Below, piece by piece: positions 1 to 5,155 of a stretch of 5,895 bases of DNA; the stretch's first letter is position 1, and every line of letters starts with the position of its first letter. Both the position numbers and the translations under genes were made by a program. The notes under the pieces are model-generated. The model did not search any database, was not told the DNA's origin, and saw only the letters and a program-made list of their open reading frames with translations. Source of the DNA: Acidobacteriaceae bacterium (GTDB taxonomy: Bacteria; Acidobacteriota; Terriglobia; Terriglobales; Acidobacteriaceae); the NCBI GenBank assembly GCA_030040175.1, contig JASHUF010000476.1, forward strand, positions 1 to 5,895. Direction: 5' to 3'.

Positions 1-261
1 CTTGGCAAATTTGAAGTCGCCGGTCTTGGCAAAGTCGCCCTGCCCGTATCCGAAACCCAGGTCTTTAGACGGGTCCACGCCATTTCCAAATTGAAACTTC
101 CAGCCAAAATCGAAGAGCAGCCGCTCGCGCGGCGCCGCATCCGCTTGCGGATCGGTCGCCAGCAGCGCCGCCGCGCGCGCCCAGGCTGAACGGGCAACCG
201 TCGAAGATGCGGAAAGGGCCAGACCGGAGCGAATCAGATTGCGCCGCGAGATGGAAGGCAT
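1..261 (-). CDS. Tat-exported protein, probable GH2 beta-galactosidase-type glycoside hydrolase (5' part only)
   Basis: The gene starts at the ATG at 261-259 and runs off the left edge, so only the first 87 residues are visible. Residues 1-30 form a twin-arginine signal: SRRNLIR at residues 5-11 has the adjacent arginines R6 and R7, followed by a hydrophobic, Ala/Ser-rich stretch. Export as a folded protein to the periplasm or beyond is therefore likely. After the signal, RERLLFDFGWKF (45-56) and a DP..DLGFGYGQGDFAKTGDF-like stretch (63-83) resemble the N-terminal start of GH2 sugar-binding domains in acidobacterial beta-galactosidases. GH2 enzymes hydrolyse beta-galactosides or beta-mannosides. 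No catalytic residue falls inside the window, so the family call rests on recalled similarity of about 40 residues. AGAGG at 271-267 on this strand lies 5 nt before the ATG and supports the start. It points away from tRNA-Ser and is presumably transcribed alone from the 262-433 spacer. Confidence 0.7.
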   Translation of the reverse strand, partial: MPSISRRNLIRSGLALSASSTVARSAWARAAALLATDPQADAAPRERLLFDFGWKFQFGNGVDPSKDLGFGYGQGDFAKTGDFKFAK

Positions 262-327
262 GAAAACCTCTCTTCAGGAAAAATGCCGCGGCGAGCGGTG
301 GACTCGTCCCTCGCCGGGCCAGACGGC

Positions 328-357
328 ACTATAAATCAGCCACCCGGGCCTCGTAAA
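328..357 (-). promoter_or_regulatory. Possible promoter of the Tat-exported hydrolase gene
   Basis: Read on the minus strand, TTTACG (357-352) and TATAGT (333-328) are separated by 18 bases. They match 4/6 and 5/6 of the sigma-70 consensus. The predicted transcript would begin near 320, giving a leader of about 60 nt before the ATG at 261. This is motif matching only. Confidence 0.35.
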
Positions 358-405
358 CGATTTCACTTTCCCCGCTCCGCACCCACCCCTCATCCACTTT
401 TCGAT

Positions 406-411
406 TATGAT
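406..411 (+). promoter_or_regulatory. Possible -10 element for tRNA-Ser
   Basis: TATGAT (5/6 to TATAAT) lies 22 bases before the mature tRNA 5' end, which would give a short leader of about 16 nt. The C-rich sequence upstream holds no convincing -35 hexamer, so this is a weak call. Confidence 0.3.
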
Positions 412-433
412 GAAAGACAGCCCACCACGCCGC

Positions 434-523
434 GGAGAGATGGCCGAGTGGTTTAAGGCGCACGCTTGGAAAGCGTGTGTACTTTAACGAGTACCGTGAG
501 TTCGAATCTCACTCTCTCCGCCA
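434..523 (+). tRNA. tRNA-Ser, anticodon GGA, complete with encoded CCA
   Basis: All class II tRNA parts are visible. The acceptor stem is GGAGAGA (434-440) paired with TCTCTCC (513-519), with discriminator G520 and encoded CCA at 521-523. The anticodon stem is CACGC (461-465) with GCGTG (473-477), around loop TTGGAAA carrying anticodon GGA (468-470), which reads UCC and UCU. The long variable arm typical of serine tRNAs is a perfect GTACT/AGTAC hairpin (479-483 with 490-494). The T arm is GTGAG-TTCGAAT-CTCAC (496-512). The discriminator G and the long variable arm are expected seryl-tRNA synthetase identity elements. Nothing is missing, so it should be functional. Confidence 0.98.
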
Positions 524-635
524 TAATTTGCTGTCGATTTTCCCGGTCCAAATGCCCTTGGTCTGAGGCCGCGCTGCGCTTGGCTGGGAGCCGAATAGGC
601 CAGAAATACGCCTTGCTCCGGTAAACTCTTCTCTG

Positions 636-971
636 ATGCCGGTAGCGCGCCAAGAAGTTCGCGGAATCGATCTCGATGCGCAGACGCGCTGCGCCCACTA
701 TCGATCCGCTCTCGACATTGTCGCCATCAAAATGAAATGCTGCGGCGTCTATTACGCCTGCAAGGATTGCCACGAAGCTCTCGCCGGCCATGCCATCGAG
801 GTCTGGCCGCAGCCGGAGTGGACCAGGCGCGCCGTGTTGTGCGGAGCCTGCGGATACGAAATGACCGTCGCCCAGTACTTGACCTGCAGTTCCAGGTGCC
901 CCGCCTGCAGCGCGGCTTTCAATCCCGGCTGCCGCAGGCACTTCTCCTTTTATTTTGCGAGCGCCGGGTGA
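636..971 (+). CDS. CHY-type zinc-finger protein
   Basis: The 111-residue product matches the CHY zinc-finger family (zf-CHY), whose usual bacterial length is about 100-110. It begins with the C-x-H-Y signature at C19-A-H21-Y22. Paired ligands follow: C35/C36, C42, C45/H46, H52, then C69-x2-C72, C84-x3-C88, C91, C99 and H102. That is enough Cys/His to bind about three zinc ions. There is no signal peptide or membrane segment, so it should be cytoplasmic. In yeast the CHY protein Hot13 keeps mitochondrial carrier Mia40 zinc-free; the bacterial members have no established role. The start is the ATG at 636. No good Shine-Dalgarno precedes it, and a slightly different start cannot be excluded, but C19 must lie inside the protein. 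The M24 peptidase follows on the same strand and may be cotranscribed. Confidence 0.88.
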   Translation: MPVARQEVRGIDLDAQTRCAHYRSALDIVAIKMKCCGVYYACKDCHEALAGHAIEVWPQPEWTRRAVLCGACGYEMTVAQYLTCSSRCPACSAAFNPGCRRHFSFYFASAG

Positions 972-1035
972 CTCTTGATCCCGCGCCCTGCCCCGATTGG
1001 CTCTCCCCCGACACTCCCTGTGGCACGCTATAACG

Positions 1036-1047
1036 AAGGAGGGAGGT
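1036..1047 (+). promoter_or_regulatory. Strong Shine-Dalgarno that sets a TTG start
   Basis: AAGGAGGGAGGT contains two overlapping near-perfect anti-16S matches. It sits about 9 nt before TTG 1056, which is in frame with the M24 peptidase. Longer in-frame starts (TTG 975, GTG 1020) have no comparable site, and GTG 1020 lies upstream of this one. Confidence 0.75.
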
Positions 1048-1055
1048 ACCGCCCC

Positions 1056-1769
1056 TTGTCCGACTCAACCCTCCCTGCCGACGCTCTCGAAGAGCAACGA
1101 GTGAATGAGCTGCGCATCGCCCAGAACAAGGCAGAGGGGCTGTTCCGCGCCATTGAGGAGCGCGGTCTCATCCGTGCCGGCATCGGCGAAGGCCGGCTGA
1201 ATGAGGACATCTACGAACTGGCCAGGGAAATGTATGGCATCACTTCCTACTGGCACAAGCGCATCGTCCGCGCGGGCAGGAATACGCTGGCGCCCTATGC
1301 CGAGAATCCGCCCGACCTGGTCATCGGTGAAGATGACATCCTCTTTCTCGATCTCGGACCGGTCTTTGAGGATTGGGAGGCCGATTTCGGGCGGACCTTC
1401 GTCCTCGGCTCCGACCCGCTCAAGCTCAAATTGCGTGACGACGTGGGCACGGCGTTTGCGGAGGGCAAGCGCTATTTTCATCAAACCCCCAACATCACGG
1501 CGAGCCAGCTTTTCGCCCACGCGGTCTCGCTTGCGCAGAACTTGGGATGGGAGTTCGGAGGGCCAATCGCGGGCCACCTGATCGGGCAGTTCCCGCACGA
1601 AAAGATTGCCGGCGATAAAGTCACTCTCTACGTTCACCCTGACAGTCATCTACTCATGCGGTCGCTCAACGAAAAAGGCGAGAAGCGGCACTGGATTCTT
1701 GAGATCCACTTTGTTGACCGCAAACACGGGATCGGCGGCTTCTTCGAAGAATTGCTCACGGTGAGTTGA
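1056..1769 (+). CDS. M24-family metallopeptidase (Xaa-Pro aminopeptidase-like), single domain
   Basis: From TTG 1056 the protein has 237 residues, all in one pita-bread (creatinase/aminopeptidase) domain. The five dinuclear-metal ligands of M24 enzymes can be placed: D99 (in LFLDLG), D110 (in WEADFGRT), H174 (in AGHLIG), E216 (in ILEIHF) and E231 or E232 (in FEELLT). The additional H181 fits the usual second histidine. An active Mn/Co-type peptidase acting on N-terminal residues is therefore plausible. The N-terminal creatinase domain of classic Xaa-Pro aminopeptidases (about 130-170 residues) is absent, and so is any signal peptide, so it should be a compact cytoplasmic enzyme. The frame is open back to TTG 975, just past the CHY stop at 971. 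I prefer TTG 1056 because of the Shine-Dalgarno at 1036-1047. Its true substrate is unknown, and related non-peptidase M24 enzymes exist. Confidence 0.87.
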   Translation: MSDSTLPADALEEQRVNELRIAQNKAEGLFRAIEERGLIRAGIGEGRLNEDIYELAREMYGITSYWHKRIVRAGRNTLAPYAENPPDLVIGEDDILFLDLGPVFEDWEADFGRTFVLGSDPLKLKLRDDVGTAFAEGKRYFHQTPNITASQLFAHAVSLAQNLGWEFGGPIAGHLIGQFPHEKIAGDKVTLYVHPDSHLLMRSLNEKGEKRHWILEIHFVDRKHGIGGFFEELLTVS

Positions 1770-1812
1770 GCATCGCCGGTTAACAAAGTCGCGAGCCTCC
1801 CAGCTGAAGGCG

Positions 1813-1838
1813 TACGCCGGCCTCGAATCTACGCCGGC
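1813..1838. repeat. Short direct repeat at the convergent gene junction
   Basis: TACGCCGGC occurs at 1813-1821 and again at 1830-1838, 17 bases apart. The second copy overlaps the stop codon of the minus-strand nucleotidyltransferase. The first overlaps a small palindrome, GGCGTACGCC (1809-1818). No T-tract follows on either strand, so it is not a recognisable Rho-independent terminator. It may be chance in GC-rich DNA. Confidence 0.4.
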
Positions 1839-2569
1839 GCGATCGCCCCGCTGCGTACTTCCCGCTCCGCCGCAGCCACATCCTCCGGGCGGCCCAGGTC
1901 GCGCCAGTAGACGCCGCCGGCGTTGAAGCCCACGATCGTCTCGCCCGCTGCGGCCAGCCGCACGTACGCATCGGCAATCGAGAACGCTCCCACCTCGCTT
2001 AACTTGTCGAAAATGCGCGGCGAAATCACATGAATCCCCGCAAACGCCATCGCCTGCCCAGGCCTCGCTTCCGCGCCCGGCGCTCCGCGTCCGCGCAGTT
2101 GTCCCCGCGCGTCGAACAGCAGCGGCCGCGATGTCGCTCTTGCCTGCACCGCCAGCGTGGCCAGCGCAGCGTGCTCGGTGTGAAAGCGGACCAGAGCGCC
2201 AAGGTCGATGGCGCTGATCACGTCCACGTTGTGCACCAGAAACGGCGGCAGAGACGGATCCCGCGGATCTTTGCCCTCGAGAAAAAACCACGCCGCCTTC
2301 CTCAAGCCGCCGCCCGTATCCAGCAGTTGCTCTTCGTGCGAGAGTTCGATCCGCATGCCGAAGTTCCTGTTCTCGGCAAGGTACTCGCGAATCATCTCCG
2401 CGTAGTGATGCGTGTTCACCATGACTTCGTCCACGCCGAACCGCCGCAGGCGTGTGAGCACGATCTCGAGCAGCGTTCGCCCCGCCACCGTCACCAGCGC
2501 CTTGGGCCGGTCGCTGGTCAGCGGACGCAGCCGGGTGCCCAGCCCCGCGGCCAGAACCATCGCTTTCAT
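1829..2569 (-). CDS. murU: MurU-like sugar-1-phosphate nucleotidyltransferase
   Basis: The 246-residue product is a complete NTP_transferase fold. The signature GLGTRLRPLT..RPKAL spans residues 9-25 (G9 to L25, with K23 the expected phosphate-binding lysine). LLDTGGGL at 82-89 contributes to the nucleotide/sugar pocket. NVDV (114-117) supplies the first metal aspartate D116, and WRDLGRPED (222-230) the second, D224. It transfers a nucleotide to a sugar-1-phosphate, releasing pyrophosphate. Its coupling to an AmgK-like kinase points to the MurU reaction: MurNAc-alpha-1-phosphate plus UTP to UDP-MurNAc, in peptidoglycan recycling. The sequence alone cannot distinguish this from other hexose-1-phosphate substrates. 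The ATG at 2569-2567 overlaps the kinase stop as ATGA, and GGAG (2584-2581) lies 11 nt upstream inside the kinase gene, so translation is coupled. The family is normally about 220-245 residues, so the length fits. Confidence 0.85.
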   Translation of the reverse strand: MKAMVLAAGLGTRLRPLTSDRPKALVTVAGRTLLEIVLTRLRRFGVDEVMVNTHHYAEMIREYLAENRNFGMRIELSHEEQLLDTGGGLRKAAWFFLEGKDPRDPSLPPFLVHNVDVISAIDLGALVRFHTEHAALATLAVQARATSRPLLFDARGQLRGRGAPGAEARPGQAMAFAGIHVISPRIFDKLSEVGAFSIADAYVRLAAAGETIVGFNAGGVYWRDLGRPEDVAAAEREVRSGAIAPA

Positions 2570-3993
2570 TTGCCCAGCTTCTCCAGCTCGAGGTGCCGCA
2601 GCGCCACCTGTACGCCGTTGCGCCCGCGCAGATGCTCGGCAAGTTGCTCTGCGAGATAAACACTTCGGTGCTGCCCGCCGGTGCAGCCGAAGGAAGCCAT
2701 CAGGCTTGAAAACCCGCGCTTCTGATAGCTGGCCACGGTCGCGTCCACCATCTCTTCGGCGTTTTTCAAAAAATGGCGCACGCTCTCCTGCTGCTCCAGG
2801 TACTCGATCACCGGCGCGTCTTTACCGGTCAGCGCCCGGAAGCGCTCCTCGCGTCCCGGATTCGGCAGTCCGCGGCCGTCGAAAACGAAGCCGCCGCCGT
2901 GGCCCTCCTCGTCGGCGGGCATCTGCCGGTGGAACGAGAAGCTGAAAATGTGCACCGTCAGTCCGCTCTCCGGCGCGGCGAGCGCGAGCAGCTTCTCTGA
3001 GGCGAGCATGCCCTGGAACGCTTCCATCAGCGCCGGCAGCGCCACCGGCAGCGTGACGTTGTGCTTGAGCCAACGCAGATTCTTCAGCGCATAGGGCACG
3101 CTCTCGAGAAAATGCGGCTTGCGCTCGTAGAAGCCTCGAAAGCCGTATGCGCCCAGCGCCTGCATGATGCGCACATACACGTACGCGTAGTAGTGCTCCA
3201 TGAACGCGTCGCGCGCGAAGTCGAGGTACCCGGCCAGGCAGTCCAGATAATGATCCAGCAGCTCCTGCCTCAGCGCCGGCGGAAGGTCGGCCTTGCCGTC
3301 GAAGAGCAGCGAGGCAATGTCGTACTGCAGCGCGCCTTTGCGCCCGCCTTGGTAATCGAGGAAGTACGGCTCGCCGCCCCGGAGCATCACGTTGCGCGAC
3401 TGAAAGTCCCGATACAGAAAATAATCGTGGTCGGCGGCGAGCAACAGCTTGGTCAGCCGGCTGAAGTCGTGCTCGAGCGCCTGTTCGTTGAAGGGCACAC
3501 CGGCCAACCGCAAAAAATAATATTTGAAGTAATTCAGGTCCCAGGCAATCGACTGCCGGTCGAAGCTCGCGCGCGGATAGCACACCTTGTAATTCAAATC
3601 GCGCCCCGCCACCACCTGAAAGCGCGGCAACACCCCAACCACCTTGCGATACGCCTCCACAGCCGGCGCATCCACGGCCTCGCCCGTGCGGTTCTTTCTC
3701 AGGTATTCGAAGAGCGTGGTGTCGCCCAGATCCTCTTCGAGATACGCACCTTCCTTCAGCGCCTCGCCGTAAATCTCGGGAACCGGCAAGCCATGGCGGC
3801 GAAAATGCCGCGAGAACTCGAGGAACGCCACGTTCTCCTCACGCACGGAGTAGAGAATGCCGACGGCGGAATATCCTCCCCCGCGGAGGCGCACGATCGC
3901 GCGCCCTGAACCGCCCAGTTGCCCCTGCAGCGGCCGCACCTCGTCAACCGCGGTCTTGAAGTGCTGCTCGAAGAGCCGTTCTAGAACTTCCAT
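2566..3993 (-). CDS. AmgK-like amino-sugar kinase fused to a RapZ C-terminal domain
   Basis: The protein has 475 residues and two parts. Residues 1 to about 335 are an aminoglycoside-phosphotransferase-fold kinase: a glycine-rich GQLGGSGRAIVRL (24-36), the catalytic loop YRDFQSRN (194-201, with base D196 and metal ligand N201), then FLDYQGGRKG (211-220, metal ligand D213). This matches AmgK, which phosphorylates MurNAc or GlcNAc at C1. The usual loop histidine is Tyr194. Residues about 345-475 match the RapZ C-terminal domain: SFSFHRQMP, VFDGRGLPNP (370-379), LTGKDAPV and GCTGGQHRSVYLAEQL (436-451). In E. coli that domain binds glucosamine-6-phosphate and small RNAs. RapZ's own N-terminal P-loop domain is absent. 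The ATG is at 3993-3991, with only a weak GGA upstream. MurU follows with a 4-base overlap. Similar fusions are known, I believe, in Bacteroidota genomes, where their function is untested. Confidence 0.88.
   Translation of the reverse strand: MEVLERLFEQHFKTAVDEVRPLQGQLGGSGRAIVRLRGGGYSAVGILYSVREENVAFLEFSRHFRRHGLPVPEIYGEALKEGAYLEEDLGDTTLFEYLRKNRTGEAVDAPAVEAYRKVVGVLPRFQVVAGRDLNYKVCYPRASFDRQSIAWDLNYFKYYFLRLAGVPFNEQALEHDFSRLTKLLLAADHDYFLYRDFQSRNVMLRGGEPYFLDYQGGRKGALQYDIASLLFDGKADLPPALRQELLDHYLDCLAGYLDFARDAFMEHYYAYVYVRIMQALGAYGFRGFYERKPHFLESVPYALKNLRWLKHNVTLPVALPALMEAFQGMLASEKLLALAAPESGLTVHIFSFSFHRQMPADEEGHGGGFVFDGRGLPNPGREERFRALTGKDAPVIEYLEQQESVRHFLKNAEEMVDATVASYQKRGFSSLMASFGCTGGQHRSVYLAEQLAEHLRGRNGVQVALRHLELEKLGK
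3975..3986. repeat. Copy 1 of GCCGTTCTAGAA repeat, inside the start of the kinase gene
   Basis: This 12-base sequence is repeated exactly at 4032-4043. The copy contains the perfect 10-base palindrome GTTCTAGAAC (3978-3987), covering about codons 3-6 of the kinase gene. It could be a downstream operator half of a pair. Confidence 0.5.
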
Positions 3994-4031
3994 GAATTTC
4001 GTCCGCGCGATGCGCCGGCCAAACTGGTCGG

Positions 4032-4043
4032 GCCGTTCTAGAA
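4032..4043. repeat. Copy 2 of GCCGTTCTAGAA repeat, next to a putative -10 element
   Basis: This is an exact second copy 57 bases from the first, upstream of the kinase start. Its TTCTAGAA core directly abuts the putative minus-strand -10 hexamer at 4044-4049, a typical repressor-site position. A second copy outside the coding region makes simple codon coincidence less likely. Confidence 0.5.
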
Positions 4044-4073
4044 ACGATACGCAGCCACGCCGCGCGCGCGCAA
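4044..4073 (-). promoter_or_regulatory. Possible promoter of the kinase-murU operon
   Basis: On the minus strand, TTGCGC (4073-4068) and TATCGT (4049-4044) are 18 bases apart, each matching about 4/6 of the sigma-70 consensus. Transcription would start near 4037, inside the TTCTAGAA element, leaving a leader of about 45 nt. The -35 lies in an alternating CG run, which weakens the call. Confidence 0.3.
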
Positions 4074-4155
4074 CTCCACGCTCACTCGTTGTTCCGGAAT
4101 CGCACTAGTTGTTGGCGTCAACGACGAGCGTCTCTGGCCGATATGGTCGGATTTC

Positions 4156-4980
4156 TCAAAACGGAATACGGACCGACAGGATTCCGTTGTGATTGGTGGG
4201 ATGGAAGGACGTGGCGGCTATCTGGAATCCCCCTCCAAAGGTGAGGCCAATCCGGTTATGGAGGGGGAACCGGCCAAACACCAGGCCGGGTGTCAGGTAA
4301 AGCGACCCGTTGCCGTTATGCGAGCCTTCGTAATAGCGCGTATAGTTGAACTCCACTTCCGGCCAGATTCTCTTCAGGATGCGGTATTGCAGCGTATTGT
4401 TCCATGCGATGGTTCGTCCAATGGTGGCCGTATTCCCCGTGGGCAAGCTGCCTCCCAGCGTCCCCTGCAGAGAGAAATCCCTGTATCCCTTTCCGTAGGC
4501 AATCGTCGGCGTAATCACCGGACTCGGGTTTCCCTGCTGATACTGGCCCGTGGGAAAAGTCATCTGGTAGAAGGCGGTCAGGATGTAGTTCCCGTGCTCC
4601 TCGTTTGCCGCAGCAATCCTGTATTTCACCAGGAACTGCCAATCTCCGAATCCGTCATTGGGGGAATCCGGATTGTCAACTTCATACGCAGGCACGCTGA
4701 GAATCGCCTCGAAGTTTCTCGCCGGAATCACCTCCAGACCTTTACTGACGCCGTAGTTGATCGTGGTCACGCCGCTGTTGTGCGTTTGCCACTGGATGTC
4801 GTAGCGGAACTCCTGTTCGAGCCTCGGAGTGGTCGTCGCCAGGGGAGTGATCCAGTGAGGCTGCTGGTTTTGCGTGTGCGTCACCATCTGCAGCCATTTC
4901 GCGGTAAAGCCGTCCTGTCCAAAAGCCGGACTCGACAACAGAAGAAAACCGGCCCCCATGAAGAACCACTTGTTAGGCAT
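4156..4980 (-). CDS. Outer-membrane beta-barrel protein, MetA-pathway/transporter-like family
   Basis: The 274-residue product opens with a Sec signal peptide: K4, hydrophobic core 6-16, and an AFG cleavage motif with cutting expected after G21. The mature part is rich in alternating polar/hydrophobic strands with aromatic girdle residues, for example FGDWQFLVKYRI (111-122), ILTAFYQMTFPTG (133-145) and WPEVEFNYTRYY (206-217). It ends in SVRIPF, whose terminal Phe274 is the classic BAM-recognition feature of outer-membrane barrels. It resembles the family annotated as 'MetA pathway of phenol degradation' or putative transporter; the transported compound is unknown. No enzyme motif is seen. The ATG is at 4980-4978, with GGAGG (4989-4985) 4 nt upstream. 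It diverges from the Mop-domain regulator across a 175-base spacer, so that regulator is the obvious candidate controller. It may alternatively serve structural or nonspecific porin roles. Confidence 0.85.
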   Translation of the reverse strand: MPNKWFFMGAGFLLLSSPAFGQDGFTAKWLQMVTHTQNQQPHWITPLATTTPRLEQEFRYDIQWQTHNSGVTTINYGVSKGLEVIPARNFEAILSVPAYEVDNPDSPNDGFGDWQFLVKYRIAAANEEHGNYILTAFYQMTFPTGQYQQGNPSPVITPTIAYGKGYRDFSLQGTLGGSLPTGNTATIGRTIAWNNTLQYRILKRIWPEVEFNYTRYYEGSHNGNGSLYLTPGLVFGRFPLHNRIGLTFGGGFQIAATSFHPTNHNGILSVRIPF

Positions 4981-5020
4981 TTGGCCTCCGTGAACGGCGG
5001 TAGTGAAAGAAGAAAAAAGA

Positions 5021-5050
5021 AGTGTACATTAGATACATTTCTTATGTCGA
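5021..5050 (-). promoter_or_regulatory. Probable promoter of the outer-membrane barrel gene
   Basis: On the minus strand, TCGACA (5050-5045, 5/6 to TTGACA) and TACACT (5026-5021, 4/6 to TATAAT) are 18 bases apart, in the only strongly AT-rich stretch nearby. Transcription from about 5014 would leave a leader of about 34 nt carrying the GGAGG ribosome site. Confidence 0.45.
5023..5047. promoter_or_regulatory. Candidate operator: overlapping direct and inverted repeats
   Basis: TACATT occurs twice, 9 bases apart (5025-5030 and 5034-5039). The same stretch holds two small inverted repeats: TGTA/TACA (5023-5026 with 5034-5037) and ACAT/ATGT (5035-5038 with 5044-5047). They fill the spacer of the putative porin promoter, where a repressor could block it. 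No E. coli ModE-type consensus (long TATATA halves) is recognisable. Confidence 0.35.
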
Positions 5051-5075
5051 CTTTTATGCTTTTTAATACGGTTAA

Positions 5076-5098
5076 TCGGAGCCGCAGGGCTATTCCGA
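5076..5098 (+). promoter_or_regulatory. Hairpin in the probable leader of the Mop-domain regulator
   Basis: TCGGAGCC (5076-5083) can pair with GGCT plus CCGA (5088-5091 and 5095-5098) around a GCAG loop with a three-base bulge. It lies about 60 bases before the regulator ATG and lacks a following T-tract, so it is not a terminator. It could be a leader structure or chance. Confidence 0.25.
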
Positions 5099-5155
5099 CC
5101 GGGTTTGGGACCCCCGTTTGACCGCGGACACGGTTGGAGTTAGCATTTCATCGCC

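Noticed and set aside
330..335. TATAAA as a plus-strand -10 for tRNA-Ser
   Set aside because: There is no -35 at a suitable distance, and it lies about 100 bases before the tRNA. The same bases fit better as a minus-strand promoter element.
453..941. A 162-codon minus-strand open frame across the tRNA-Ser and the CHY gene
   Set aside because: It reads through a complete tRNA and is antisense to a conserved zinc-finger gene.
1809..1818. Palindrome GGCGTACGCC as a bidirectional terminator between convergent genes
   Set aside because: The stem would be only 3 bp with a 4-base loop, and no T-tract follows on either strand.
1650..2663. A 337-codon minus-strand open frame overlapping the nucleotidyltransferase and the M24 3' end
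   Set aside because: It lies in a different frame from the motif-bearing nucleotidyltransferase, gives an Arg/Gly/Ala-rich product without recognisable domains, and also runs across another gene.
3061..3909. A 282-codon plus-strand open frame opposite the kinase gene
   Set aside because: It is fully antisense to a gene with clear kinase and RapZ motifs. Its translation shows no family signature, and long antisense frames are common in GC-rich DNA.
4061..4071. Alternating CG run as a Z-DNA or repeat element
   Set aside because: At eleven bases it is too short to set apart from background in GC-rich sequence.
4086..4124. Inverted repeat TCGTTG/CAACGA between the barrel and kinase genes as a terminator of the barrel gene
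   Set aside because: It has a six-base stem with a loop of 27 bases and no T-run, so it is unlikely to fold or terminate transcription.
4189..5121. A 310-codon plus-strand open frame opposite the outer-membrane barrel gene
   Set aside because: The opposite strand has a signal peptide, barrel strands, a terminal Phe and a GGAGG ribosome site. The plus-strand translation is low-complexity and motif-free.
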